DNA from: Phoenix dactylifera
Taxonomy: Eukaryota; Streptophyta; Magnoliopsida; Arecales; Arecaceae
Assembly: GCF_009389715.1 (NCBI RefSeq)
Contig: NW_024068244.1
Span: 1-64,000 of the forward strand
Direction of reading: 5' to 3'
Length of the DNA: 64,000 nucleotides
The stretch's first letter is position 1. The number at the start of each line of letters is the position of its first letter. The notes under the pieces were generated by a model. It made no database searches, was not told the DNA's origin, and was given only the letters and a program-made list of their open reading frames with translations. This document shows, piece by piece, positions 35,931 to 48,960 of this stretch. The position numbers and the translations under genes were made by a program.

Positions 35931-38900
35931 TCATATAATTCTGACGTGAGTACACCCAGCCATATCGCGGGACAGTAAGAGATACAAGGAAGGATGGACG
36001 TCCGACACAGACGTCCACAGAAAATTTCCGGAGTGCCGGGCTACAAAGGAGGCGACCCAGTCTGCAGCTCTGTTCGCCTCCCTAAACACATGTCCAATCT
36101 GAACCTCACCCATCAATCGCACCAACCCACGGATCTCCCGAACCAGGGGGTGGCCATCTCCAAAACGATCCGCTCCTCGAATCCAGTCAATAACCACAGA
36201 AGAGTCACCCTCGAGGCATACCCTCTCCACACCAAGAACATGCCATGCATAGGATATACCCTCCCATGCCGCCTGCAACTCAGCCCCAACCACTGTGAGA
36301 CCCGGCGTACGCCGCCCTCCTGCTGCTATCATCCTCCCCAGATGGTCCCTGATCACAAATTCGATCCCTCCAGTCACACCATCTACTGACCGACTACCGT
36401 CGAAATTTACCTTGAGAAAGCCAGGGGGTGGAGGTACCCAAGAAACAAGGGCAAACCGGGGCGCTGAAACAGCGTGACAAGTACCCCAGATGTCCCTGGC
36501 TAACCCAGAAGAAAACCGACGGTAGCCGCAAGAACCTCCCTCGCAGATAGCATCGCTCTGTCTACCACCATCCTCGGAGACGACCTCCTCCCCTCGAAAA
36601 GACCGGCATTCCTGTCCAGCCATATGTAATAGGACAGGTATGCCACTACAATCCCAGCCTCAGCAAATCTGGGGCTCCGCACGGAGACTCTCAACATATG
36701 AATCAAATCCTGTGCAAACACCACTGAATCGGGTAGTAGGACTGGTGCCATCCGCCAAATCTCTCGGGCTCTAGGACACCGCAGAAGGACATGCTCGATC
36801 GTCTCCTCGATATCTGCACACTCCTCACAGCACTGAGAGACCGCCATACCACGCCGAACCAATAAGCTCCTCGTAGGAAGGCAGCCCCAAGCCACCTTCC
36901 AGATGAATAACGCCACACGGGGGTGAATCCTCATCCTCCATATCCACCCACCCTCAATCTGACGGGCTGGCTCCCTACCGATCAGGGCAAGAAGATCTCT
37001 AACCCGAACCCGCGACCGTCCGGTCGGCATCCAAACTAATCTGTCGGCTCCACCCCCGAAGAGAACAGGAAGGGATAAAACCGACTCCGCCAGCTGCTCC
37101 CCAAAAACCTCACGGATCAGCTCCTCCCTCCATCGGCCCCCCTCCAAGGTCAACAGCTCACTCACCCTGCACCCTGATAATCGCGTCGAATCCACCATGG
37201 TCGGCATACAGCAGATCGGTAGCTCGGTCATCCAACTATCCTGTAACACATCAATAGACCGACCGTCGCCTATGGTCCATCTGATCTCCGGAAGCACCAC
37301 CCCAGCACTAGCACACATCTCCCTCCAGATCGGAGAGTGGTGACGACCGGCTCGGGCCCCGGGCACCAAGGTGCCATACTTGGCCCTCATCAGCGAAGAC
37401 CACATGCTCTCGGGCTCAAGCACGAATCTAGCCGCATGTCTAGCCACTAAAGCCTCCCTCCTCGCCACCAGGGACTGCACCCCCAAACCTCCATGGCTAG
37501 TCGGCTGGCATACCACATCCCATGCCAGCAAGTGGACTCCACCTCTGCCACTACTCCTCCCCCAGATAAATTTCCTGAATAGCTGCTCAAAGGACCTCAA
37601 GACTCTAACTGGAATGATAGCATTGGAAAGTAGAAAGATAGGGATCGAAGTAAGAACTGACCGCACCAGAGTAATCCTACCCATCATAGAAAGTGTAAAC
37701 ATCTGCCACCCCTCCAATCGGCGTCTGATGCTAAGCTCCATGGATGTAAAGTCCCTACTCCGCAACCTGTGGCCCGAGAGTGGAACCCCCAGATAAGTCA
37801 TCGTGCCCTCCTGCTCTCCCACCCCTGGGGTCTCCAGTATAGACCGCCTCACCTCCACTTTGGTTTTTGGGCTAAAGATAATAGCTGACTTGGTCAGGTT
37901 GACCCGCTGTCCCGATGCCGCAAAGAATCTGACCAATAGCCTGAGCCACCTGCCGTGACGACCTGGCAAGAAGTAGACAGTCATCAGCAAAGAGCAAATG
38001 GGAAATCGGAGAAGCCCCCACCGCCGGCCTGTAGACCTCCAACTCCTGAGTGGCCACTGCTCGCCGTAGGGATCTAGACAGTGCATCTGCACACATAATG
38101 AATAATAGGGGAGAGAGGGGACATCCCTGGCGCAGCCCCCCTGAGGACATAAAGAAGCGTGACGGCGTACCGTTCACCAAGATAGCAAAGGAGGGAGCAC
38201 GAACACAACCCATCACCCAACTGATCCATATCTCATGAAACCCGAACTCCTGCAAGGACTGCTGCAAGAAATCCCATCTCACCCTATCATAGGCCCTCTC
38301 CATGTCAAGCTTGACCCCCATCAGACTCCTCCTCATCGGAGCCCGACCGAGATCAAACATAAACTCCTGGGCAATAAGCACATTGTCAGATATGCTTCGT
38401 CCCTCCAAAAAAGCCCCCTGCTCTGGACTAATAAGCCTAGGGAGAACATCTCTCAATCTGCCGGCAAGGATCCTCGCTGTTGCCTTGTACAAGGTCGTAC
38501 AAAGGCTAATCGGACGAAAATGACCCGGCTCCGAAGCATCCTGCCGCTTCGGTATCAAGGTAATGAAAGTCCTCTGCCAATCTTCTGCCATCACCGCTGT
38601 GCGAAAGAACTGCTGTATAGCCGCCGTCACATCTCGCCCAACTATCATCCAATATCTCTGGAAAAACAAGGGTGGAAAGCCGTCCGGCCCTGGAGCCTTG
38701 TCCCCCGCAAAGGACCTCACTGCCTCACTAATCTCCCTATCCGAGACTGGACTAATCAGCGCTGCTGTCTCCTCCTCTGACACCCTAGATAAGGGCGGGG
38801 CCATATCCGCTAAGCTCCCACCCATAGGCAGCTCTGTCCACCTAGCCCTGAAGAAGCTCTCCAAGATCCTCTGAATCACCTCCGGATCCTCTGATAGCTG

Positions 38901-40061
38901 CCCCTCCTCATCCCGGATAACTCTAATTCTGTTCTGGTGCCTTCTGATAACTGTCGCCTGGTGAAAAAATCTAGTGTTTCTGTCCCCCTCCATAATCCAC
39001 TGTACTCTCGATTTCTGTCTCCAAAATGTCTCCTGCTGTCTAAGGAGCCCATCATGCAATGCCAATAATGATCTGAGCTCCCCCATCTCCACATCCTCTA
39101 GACCACCCCTTTGATCCTCCCGAGCCTGTAATCCGGCAATGGCCTCCTCCGACTCCTCAATCCTCCTGAAAATATCTCCCACCTCCTCTCGATTCCATCT
39201 CCTTAGTCGCCTCCTCGTCAGCTCCAATCTACGAGACACCCGATACATAGCATCTCCTCTAACTGGTGCACTCCAAGCCTCTCTCACCATCTCCCATGAT
39301 CTCGGATAACAGAGCCATATTTTCTCAAATCTAAAAGGATGACGAACTGGAAAATAAGTCTCTGTACTCACCAGTAGCGGGCAATGATCCGACGCGATCC
39401 TGGGCAAGTGGCGCACATGGTGATCAGGAAAGCACTGAACCCACCCAGCGGTAGCACAGGCTCTATCAAGTCGCTCCCATACTCTAGCCCGGCCCTGCTG
39501 ATTGTTGCACCATGTAAACCTAGAGCCAGAGAACCCCAAGTCTATCAACCCACTCGATGTTAAAAAATCTTGGAACTCCTTGACCTTCCTCTCATATGAG
39601 AAGGGCCTCCCCCCCCTCTTCTCCTGAGGATCAACAATACAATTGAAGTCCCCAGCCACCAACATAGGTAACCCCTGATTAATCAACTGAGATGCTTCCT
39701 CCCACAATATCCGTCTCTCCCTGAAATCAGTGCTAGCATACACCGCAGCAAGAACCCATGACACTCCGCTACCCTCCGAGATCACCACTACCACCTCCTG
39801 GGTACATACATGGAAGACATCCAGCCTGCAAGAGCCCTGCAACCAAGTGACAATGATGCCGCCCGACAATCCCTGAGATTCTACTGCATAAAATCCCCAC
39901 GTCCGGGGTACTGCTCTTCTAGCCTTCTGTAGGCTCCTTCCCGATAATCGGGTCTCAAACAACACACATACATCCGGACTATGCTGCTGCACAATCCTAC
40001 GGAAAGCTGGGGCGAAGGAAGGCTTCCCCGCGCCACGGCAATTCCATAGTATAACCTTCAT
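35931..40061 (-). CDS. LINE ORF2: endonuclease, reverse transcriptase, zf-RVT and RNase H, with two frameshifts
   Basis: It starts with the APE-type endonuclease (MKVILWNCRGAGKPS; LVAGDFNCIV; SDHCPLLV). The reverse transcriptase follows: FRPISLCTTLYK, KLDMERAYDRVRWDFL, GLRQGCPLSPLLF and the FADD active site (HLLFADDCLLLA). The zf-RVT domain follows (HPRVALFIWKVAWGCLPTR; EHVLLRCPRAREIW). RNase H comes last (LKVNFDGS; AELQAAWEGISYA; LEGDSS; REANRAADWVA). The three frames meet near 37,930 (between RT and SGQRVNLTKS) and near 36,520 (before RNase H). So two single frameshifts interrupt an otherwise open polyprotein. It probably cannot move on its own. The C-terminal RNase H is typical of one plant L1 lineage. 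Confidence 0.92.
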
Positions 40062-40926
40062 TGATCGCCCAAGGCTACATCACAACCCCCTGCCCCGGGG
40101 TTGCAATCATGGAACACCGTCTCTTCTATAGCTACTCCACCCACCAAACCATCATGGCTCACACCCTTTGCTGCAGCCTTCATCTGACACACAATTCGAT
40201 CGTGATCCCCTCCGTCACTAGATCGTGCCAAATGGCACGCTGAAACTGCGTTGCCTTCAACCACTGCCGCAGGGCCCTCTGTCACCACCCGGCTGGGCAC
40301 TGTGCTGAAGCCACAAGCGCTCTTGATGACACCTGAATCCACCGATACCATCTTCCCGGTTCCCAGCACAGAAGCTGAAGCCTTGTTCTCCCGTGCCAGT
40401 TGGCACAGTGACCCAACCATGGAGTTTCCGTCTGGGATCGGCATCTCACCATTGGCACCGACTTCCCCAGCTCCCACATCCTGCCTTCCCCCCTTGCCGG
40501 ACACCCTGAGTGGGGCCGTCAACCCCATCGCCGAGAGGTTCGACGCCTCCGAACTGGCTCTTGTCATCCCCGGAGCCTCCGCCACTCCGCCTCCGACATG
40601 ATCACCGCCGCCCCTGACCTCACGTACCACCCGCGGGGGCCGGTGACGAGCCGCCGATAGAGGGGGAGGAGAGCTCCTGCTCCTTCGATGGGGAACAAAC
40701 ACCGGACGTCCCTTCATCGCTGCCGGAAATCGAAGTCCCCCCGCGATGTGAGTCGTCCCCTTCTCCGACTTGCCCCCCGTGCCAAATGCCCTACATGGGC
40801 TCCTGGACCGTTTCCTCGGGCTCGGGTCCGATCCACCAGGCCGCTTCAACACAATGGTCTCTGGCCTGTCACCGACCTGGCCCAGTCCGCCATCCAGCCC
40901 ACTCGCACCCCGGCCCACATCCCGTT
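40058..40926 (-). CDS. LINE ORF1, 3' part (nucleic-acid-binding protein)
   Basis: The frame is open from the truncated 5' end of the element to a stop at 40060-40058. It is rich in Gly, Arg, Pro and Ser (KRPGGSDPSPRKRSRSPCR, VFVPHRRSRSSPPPLSAARH). The zinc-knuckle usually found in plant LINE ORF1 is not visible, so probably only the C-terminal part remains. The stop overlaps the ORF2 start as ATGA. The apparent Met at 40933 lies in the target-site duplication and is not the real start. Confidence 0.75.
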
Positions 40927-40944
40927 CCTGCACGTAGAAACTTT

Positions 40945-43784
40945 CACTATTAAGATCAGTATTAATAATACCACTCCATGTAATATATAATTTTTTTTAA
41001 AAAAAAATATTTTTGAAATATGATATAAGAATGTAATAGAATGCTATATTATTACTAGCCCAATGCAATGCACGGGCCTTTACCAATTTTTTTTGAATTA
41101 TAATATAAAAATATAATAAATTATAATAAATAGAACAAATTTTTATTGTATAGGAATAATGAGCATTAATAGTGATTCATTAATATATGTCATATATTAA
41201 GCAATATACTTTAATGCTAATTGAAATCATTAATATCCAAGCCATTAATATTATATTCACAGGCAAAAATGGAGGGCTAAAAACAAGCGTTTCCATTTTA
41301 GATATGTATACTAGATAATAGATGGACTATAAAAACCATTGACTAATGAAAAAAATAATTATATTAAAATGATATTTCTTTGTTTCTTATTTTCGCACAA
41401 TAATCATGTCGGGTTGTTAAACTATTATAACCACTATTATGTTACAAAATTTCCTAAGACCAAATTCAAGGGTGATTTTTAGGGGGAAAAACAAGGGTAT
41501 TTATGTTACAAAATGGAAAATGGAAACATAAAGACATTCTCGCAGGCTATACTTTTATAAAGGGTATTATGGTCAATGCAATTAAGGGCACGTCACGACT
41601 AAAGGTAACGAAGCATGCGAACACGTTGATTAGAACTGAATTGGGCCAGGATGGGCCACACTCCCTGCCTAGATTGGCTCAGGACTGTTTTGCTGGAGCT
41701 GCACGTCGAGATTGGGCCTAGAAACTGTTTCCGAAGAGCCCGAGCCCAAGTCCTGGCCCGACTCGAAGCCTAATTAGGCCTGACCTGATTAAGTGGATTG
41801 GGCGTAATTAGCCCGACTAACCTGATGTTCTTGGCCCAATTGGTTCAAATGCTCTGCTAAACCCAAAAGTCCCGGCAGAAGATCGGGCTTTGATCCGAGT
41901 CTGGCTTGGGCTGTAAGACATATCCAGGTCTGCGCAGGGCAAGCAAAGACTCTAGCCCAGCCCAAAATTCATATGATCCCTATTTTTAGGTCCTAACCCG
42001 ATATGTTCAATTTCGGACTTGACCGAAGGCCCGAACTGAAGTCGACCCGGCCGAAAAGTCTCTGGGCTAGACCAGGCCCATTTTTAACCCTAATCTCGAT
42101 TGTATCTTCCCATGGGCCCAGCAACTTGGACTCACGCAGATGCATGCCACCCAAGGATGCTTTCCAGGATTTTGCTTTTCTTAAAAAGAAGTTGCATAGA
42201 AGTGTCCAAAGGATAGGAAGAACGGACACTGTTGAAAATTTCGTTATTGTTTGGCTTAGTGTATATATATATATATATATTTATATTAGGTAAGATTATG
42301 TTTTTTTTTTCAAAATGGTGGAATAGTATCACTTCGCTTCATTGAGTAATGAAACGGGAACAAAAAGTCCAAGGAAAGATCAAGGTGACCCAAGATCCCT
42401 AGAAACACCGAAAAAAAAAGGAACCTACAGCCTCCAAATCTTAGATTGGTTCCCAAGAACAAGTCACGTACGTCTCAAAAAAAAAAAAAAAAATTCATGA
42501 CCCACCAAAACTATACCCCAATATTCAGGCAGTGGAGGTCATTGAAAACCCAAGAAGCCTAAACCTTGTAGCAAGATATGAACCCCACACTGCAGCATCG
42601 AGTCTGCCAGCCAACACATAACCCTTTTGGTATGAATAGTTTATCGGTATGGGCGTGGATGTTCTTATTTGGAATGGAATCGTTATGCTGGGATCTTGGG
42701 TAGAAACAGCCCCCCTGATTCCACTATTTCTCTCTCTGAATCCGGCGCACCTCTTGCCGACGCATTAACATGTTCGACGTCTCCGGCGCACCTCTTGCCG
42801 GTAGCTCGATCCCAACCTATTAATCGAATGAAATATCCGAGGACTACTTGAGAATTCTTGCATTGTATTGAAGCCATATAGCCCAACACAATGCATAAAT
42901 GCTTCAATCCCTCTCCTCTCTCACCTGTGCTGCTCCTCTCTCTTGTGCCAACATCCTTTTAACTTTTGTTGGAATACCAAAAAGAGCCATGAGGCCCTTA
43001 AGGATCTGCATCTCAAGAACAAATAGTTCACTACCATTCAGGGACCAGCTTACACAAAGAATAAAGCTATCCTCCTACTCACTTCTCCTCAAGTTACCAA
43101 CAGCAAGCAACTTGTTTTTTTTTCTTGAAACAAACCGGGCATAAGCCAGAAATTGCAAAAGGTAAGAAGTGACCTATGAATACATGTCTCTCCACAAAAG
43201 GTGCTGAAGGTCTGGAGGGGTTGATGAGATAGTAAGAAGTGGCCTATGAATACAACTGGCCTTATCTCTTAAGTTCCTTTACCTTCAACTATGATTTATA
43301 TCAACAGTCTGAATTCAAGTAAAATAAATGAGAATAACATCTAAAGCGTATATAACATATCTGTATAAAAATTGCAGCACAAAGTAATACATATCATTCC
43401 ATGCAACAAAAGAAAAGTTTGCATATATTGCTTTATTTCAATTATAAAAGACCCACGTAGTCCAGGACCTGCTTTCTAAAATTAAAGTGATATACATGCA
43501 CTCACATCAGTAAATAAGCAACAATGTGCTTTTCGAGGAAAGGTCAAGAAGCTACACAGCATTTTAACAAAAATCTGCTGGCGGTCATGGTGATTCTTAA
43601 TATAGCTCAAACCAGGCCTTTCCCCAAATATTCGTGGCTAATAGTTATATATCGAGCACAAGCACCTATATATCCATAGGAAATCTTCCACCACAATATG
43701 AACATAAACTAACAAACTACAGCAGCACCATAAATGTGTGTGCCGTTGAGCAGCAGCTGTATCATTCCTTAGCATGCAAAAGTT
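40945..43784. other. AT-rich intergenic DNA with repeat remnants
   Basis: No gene. It holds a dispersed repeat copy (41380-41590), GGCCC-rich sequence (41640-42070) and a (TA)n run near 42260. A T-run at 42301-42310 is followed by ttcattgagtaatgaaacgg, which looks like an inverted LINE 3' end. Short direct repeats of tccggcgcacctcttgccg occur at 42740 and 42782. Confidence 0.45.
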
Positions 43785-46700
43785 TCACGAGGAGGAGCTT
43801 GAGGATGCGTATGGTGAGATCCTTAGTCTTTTGTTAGAGAATGCAGTCCTTGGCAGAAGGTCAGCTGATGAATTGACCCTGTCAAGAATGGACTTCAGGG
43901 CCTGGTGAACGGACGAGGCGTAAAGATTCTTTTCAATATCACTGGCATTTCCTTCACACATCACGACAACAGCATTCTTGACTCTGCCACCAAGTGTTGA
44001 AATTTCTGCCCTGATAGTTTTCAGCTGCAGAGTTTGGAGTGTTTGTCTTATATCGGCGAGGAGATCCGGCCGGTCCTCGCAGCAAAGTGATGCCTTTATT
44101 ATAAAGCTCCCGCCATTCATTTCATCTCCTTCAACTTCAACTCTCACTTCATCAACATCCGATGGAAGGGTGCAACCCTTGCTAATCTCCACTGCATTGC
44201 TCTTCAGTCTCTTTACGTGATTGATCACTTCTGCAAGCAGTGCAGCTTTATCCAACTGCAAGGTAGCCAGTTTATTTGTTTTATCCTTTTCTCTATTTAC
44301 AAACATATTGAATCTTCACTTTAATATGTATCGAATGCCTAACTTTTCACAATAGAGAACGGACGGTGGTCAAAAATAATTTCCAAACAAATAAAGTATT
44401 TAAAAGGTCCTTAAAAAATATTATATATAACATACTGGTGCCTTTCAGAGATTCAGTGTACTCGATCAACTAGGATGATGCGGTCTGCATGAGGAATTAC
44501 TACCCAGATATATTGGCAACAGATAAAACATAATTTACCAAATACATGATGAAAAATATTATACTGCCCGTACGGTAAAAACTGATGAAGGGACAAATGC
44601 CATAGGTATTGTTTCTTGGAAGTTGGTCATCAAGAGTTGAGAATTAGCAAGCAAATAAAGGCTTGAGAGAACACAACTTAACCATGAATATTGAGCAGTA
44701 ACGTGCAGGCAGAATGGCGATACAGATTAGATCCAAAATTTTGTCTCATCATGCAATAGCGTCATAATATAGCAAAGGATGTGAGGCCAGCTAAAGTCTA
44801 AGTATCACAAGAACACAGCAGATCTGAGGATCTCTCTTTGTTAAAACCTTCTTTACACCTCAGTGCATCATTGGGTTTCTATCATGTTATCCTCAATTTC
44901 TGTGACTCTTAATACACTTCTAGTATGTTCAGTTTTAATTCTGCCCAACCTCACTGCCCAACCTCACATTACCGAACACCTACCTTGACATCCTCATCTT
45001 AGAAAGGCCAGCTTACGCGAGTGCATACTCTGCCATCCAACAATCTGACCAATTCACTGTCAGGGCACCAAAGAAGCAAATCTCCATTTTATCAACACTC
45101 ATAATAGAAAGCGAATGAATAGATTTATATAAAGCAAATCCATGAACTTAGCCTGTGATAAAGAACGAAAGATTATATAGTTAGGGGTGTGAATCATCTA
45201 ACAAATATGAAACAAATTGACATTTAATCACCAAGATAACAAAAACGATAATTATTTTTCAAATTTAAGGTTTATTATGATTATTCAAGACAAAGAGGAC
45301 TAAAAGAGTGGCGAAAAGACTGTAATGGTAATATACTGTAACTTGATATCCACTCCTTTCATCTTCACCAGTTCATTTGCAGCTGCCACGCAAACTGTTG
45401 CAAAGTGCCTGAAATTTGTAGAGGAGATAAACTTAATGGGACTCTAGTATCCTTCACTAGGACAGTGGACTCAGAGGATTGTCCTGGAAATAAGATTTCT
45501 CATAATAAAAAATCTACCACATTCATGTGTTCTCTCATATAACCTTCAAAGTCTAAAGTCCTAGAAACCAGATATAGGTATGTGATCAAACAAAAATCCA
45601 GAACATTTAAGATCTTTTCCATCTTCCATCTTCCAGATGAAGGTGTGAGCTTTTTGTTTTTTGTTTATTTTTTTTGGTTTGGTGGTGGTGGTAAGGGGGG
45701 GGGGGGGCGTTGATGAAATATAACAAAGAATAAGTGAGCAAAAATTATGATCAAAACCGCACACTAAACCCTAAAGAAATTATAACTTCAGATCGAAAGT
45801 AGTAGCTGAGAACCTTAAAAGAAGATTGTAGCTATAAAAGAAGAAGATTGTAGCTCAAATTAAAGAAAGCATACAAACATACTTCTATACTATGAAAAGA
45901 CTATATCTGAGGGCCAAGGAACATCAGTCTACTGTTCTTAGAGTATCTACAGCTTTTGTCTACTAGTTCGACGCATTCACCACAATTCGAATTCAAACAT
46001 AAATCTTGCAAGTAGAAATTGATGCTCTCAGTTTAATGGCAGAACTTCCTTACAAAGTAGATTAGAAAATCCATTTAAAAAAATAGGCCTCAAAAGAGCG
46101 AGCTCTTTACTGATCAAATTGTTTAGAAGGAAACTAAAGGCAAGGTCTTCAATTTGTTCATGAGAAGGAGATGTAGTTTCTTTTTGACCTTTTCCCCATT
46201 ATGTAGTTTTTTCTCTCTTTTTTTTCGAATCATGGAACGGATTTTACACTCTCCTTCGCTTGCTTCCTCCTTTTCTCTTCTAAAAAAGGTATCACATAGC
46301 TCAGATGATAAGAAAATTAACAGAAAAAAATGTTTTTTTTTCTTAACGAACACACAGTAAAATAGAAAAAACACAAATAGGAAACAAGGAAAAAAAAAAA
46401 AGAAACACGTCAATCGACCAGAAGAATCAAAACCACAGAAGAAAAAGGACAACCATTCCAATTAACGAAAACAGGTTAACCAATAGCAAGGCGGGCACAA
46501 AAGATGAACAGAACCACGGAAGAAGAGACAAAGAGGAAGCGGGGAACCACCAACCTTGTCGGTACACGGAATCATGCTCCGGAGCGTGGTGAGGTGTCCA
46601 TTAATCCTCTGCCTCCGCCTCCTCTCGGCCTCGCTGTGGCTCTTCAAAGCCATCGCCACTCTCGCGTCCAAGACGCCACCTTTCCCCTTCTTCCCCACCC

Positions 46701-46830
46701 GGGCGGGCGTCCTCACCAGCTCCCCTCTCTCCCCATCCAACACCAGCGTCGCTGACGTCCCCGCAGCGAACCCAGGAGCCTCACGAAACCCTCTCAGAAC
46801 TCCGTAATCCCCCAGCGGAATCGAACCCAT
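43785..46830 (-). CDS. bHLH transcription factor with C-terminal ACT-like domain (bHLH51/AIG1-like)
   Basis: Two exons, 46830-46555 and 44255-43785, give 248 aa across a 2.3 kb phase-0 GT-AG intron. The bHLH spans about residues 62-110 and reads HSEAERRRRQRINGHLTTLR, then DKLDKAALLAEVINHVKRLK. H65, E69 and R73 satisfy the H-E-R rule for G-box (CACGTG) binding. An ACT-like dimerisation region (GGSFIIKASLCCEDRPDLLA; TIRAEISTLGGRVKNAVVVM) covers about 140-195. The intron splits helix 1/loop from helix 2, as in this subfamily. The C-terminus ends in a serine run. It is closest by eye to Arabidopsis bHLH51 and the AIG1/bHLH30/106 group. The target genes are unknown. A G-run of about 12 lies in the intron near 45700. 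Confidence 0.9.
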
Positions 46831-48255
46831 TTATCCCCTCCAAACGGATCGCAAACGACAAGAAAATTAACCAGCTCAAGAGATAGAAGAAGATGGACAA
46901 GGAACAAACGCAAGGAACTCAGGAGCCCGGGGGGCGGCTCGGGGGGCAGAACCAGAAGGGGAGCCTGTGGCGCCGGAGCTTCCTCGCCTCGCCTTCTACT
47001 CGGTCACCGGTGGAATCATGAAGCCGTGGTCGTCGTCTTCCACTATAATCGACTGCTTCCATTACGCGGGAAACGAGAGATTTGGCGGGAGAGATCACTC
47101 GGAGAACGGTTTCATCTTGGACCTCTGTTTAGAAAACTCCACCATCTCTCCCTTTTACCACACTTTTCTCTATGTAGCACGGGGGTTCTGGAACAGCAGG
47201 AGAGGAGAGAATCTCTGGATGCGCGGAAGGAATCTTTGCCGGACAGAGGAGGGGTGAAGAAAAGTTGATTTGGAGGATGGAAAGAAGAAGAAACAGAGTT
47301 TATGATTTATATTTGATTTTTTGAATAAAATATTTGGAAAGACAAGGAGCAATTTGCTTACTTTATTTGCCTTTGTTTTGTTTTTATATCCATTGGTGGG
47401 ATGCTTATTTTGGACAAATGACTGGTATTAGTTTAGCAACTTCGTGGTTAGCTTGATTTATATCTGTGGATTTTGCTTTAAATTATTTTATTTGAGAGAA
47501 GGAAGTAAATGATTCAAGTCTACATAATTCTAATTCATTAAAATGAGCAAGGTTTAATCCAGTGTTCATCCGTTTTTATTCATCACATATGAGAGAGAAG
47601 GAAAGATATTATTGATAAAATCTAACGTAGAGAAGTGCAGGTAGTTGTTGATGTTCAGGTCTGACGCACAATTCCTAGTAATTAATATCCAATGATGGAG
47701 AGATTGGAAATGGTCGTCAAGTTATGGGGTTAGGTTTGTTAAATAACGCTGCTGGCTTTTGGATAACTATAACTATTACTATTTTAATATTAAATAATTT
47801 CAAATTATAAAAGGTAGAGCAAAAACTTTGTAATAATCAATAGAATTCCTTCATAACAAAATATAGCCGATATGGAAACTTTGATATGAACGGTCAATTT
47901 ACTGAAATGTGCATATCATTTACAGTGTGAAGCCTCCATCCAGTATAACAAAGTCATGGCTGAAAGTTTTGCCACTGCAGTTATGTTTGAGGCCGGTTCA
48001 GCTACAGTAATTGGCTGGATGTGGAACGGTACTAACGGCGTGGGAGGATGCTATCCTTGCTTCGAGACATCCATGCCATAAAAAAAAAAAAATAATGAAT
48101 AAATATTTTGCTAAACACATGTATGGTTTTATTTTTTTTTCCAAAGGCTACAGGTTGTCTCTTCAATTAAGCAAAACAAAGCTTCTTCTTATGAATTGAA
48201 TGCGATACCACTGCAACTTTGAGATTTGTTATATGATTCACATTACACTGAATCT
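46831..48255. other. Promoter side of the bHLH gene and spacer
   Basis: The first 400 bp upstream are GC-rich (ggagcccggggggcggctcg at about 46921) and probably include the 5' UTR and promoter of the bHLH gene. Beyond about 47300 the sequence is AT-rich without a gene. No clear TATA box was fixed. Confidence 0.45.
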
Positions 48256-48420
48256 ATTGATGAAGCCCCCGGATCGTCCTATCTCTAGTTTCAGCTGTCC
48301 GTTGATTCCAGTCAAAGATCGAACGGTTTGGCAGCTCTTACTGGGTAAAAATTTCTGTGTCAAATCTTACTACAACTTCGTTACTCAAGGTGGCGTCTTA
48401 TGCCCTTGCTATAAAAGCAT
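48256..48420 (+). mobile_element. LINE fragment (zf-RVT region of ORF2)
   Basis: The plus-strand frame reads DRTVWQLLLGKNFCVKSYYN followed by FVTQGGVLCP. This is the D-x-x-x-W...F-x-V-K-S-x-Y...G block just before the zf-RVT domain of plant LINE ORF2. The rest of the ORF is absent. It is an old fragment in the opposite orientation to the 35.9 kb LINE. Confidence 0.6.
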
Positions 48421-48689
48421 CTCTTGAACTCTTCCTGTATATAATATGCTCTTTAAATGAAAGCTGGACCGGAGTGTATTGCTCCTCTTCCTTTTAACTA
48501 AAAAAAAAATGATGATTCCAGTCAAAACAACATTGTTGTCGATTTATGTTTCGCTTTTCCTTGTTTTCATTTTATGCAATGGAGCTATCCAAAGGCCCAC
48601 CACAGATTGTGGGGACTTCAACTCTTGCCACGACCCATCTTTTAACATCATTTGATGGCTCAAGATTAGTGGGGGCAATTTTGGGCCAA

Positions 48690-48960
48690 CCATCAATTTG
48701 ATCCGTAAACGATCAAAGCGGATCTATTTAAATGGACTATTTAACCTATTTTAATCTATTTAATAATTGAATTGGGTCATAACCGGATCCATTTAAATCG
48801 ATTAAAATCTATCTAACCTATTTAAAATCTATTTAACATGTTTCTATTTAGTTTAAGCCAATCGGCTTAACTTGTTTAACCAGTTTAAATTCATTTAATT
48901 TATTAAAAATCTACTTAATCTGTTTAACCTAACCTGACTTGTTTGATAAATGAGTTATAC
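48690..48960. repeat. Degenerate TATTTAACC/TTTAAATC-type repeat
   Basis: Motifs such as ctatttaacctattttaatc and atctatttaacatg recur irregularly, along with cgattaaaatctatctaacc. The TTTAA density is far above the neighbours. It probably derives from a transposon end. No coding function is seen. Confidence 0.55.

Larger units (their letters stand above)
35880..40944 (-). mobile_element. Young L1-type LINE with RNase H, 5'-truncated, flanked by an 18 bp target-site duplication
   Basis: cctgcacgtagaaacttt is identical at 35880-35897 and 40927-40944. On the minus strand the element ends in a poly-A tail (T-run 35895-35909 on plus). It spans about 5.03 kb and carries the end of ORF1 and all of ORF2. 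Its 5' end stops inside ORF1, as is usual for target-primed reverse transcription. The perfect duplication and nearly open ORF2 mark it as recent. GC content is well above the flanks. Confidence 0.93.

Noticed and set aside
36295-40601. Plus-strand frames across the LINE
   Set aside because: They are antisense shadows of ORF1 and ORF2.
46123-46461. 112 aa Phe/Lys-rich frame in the bHLH intron
   Set aside because: Low-complexity A/T runs; no start context or domain.
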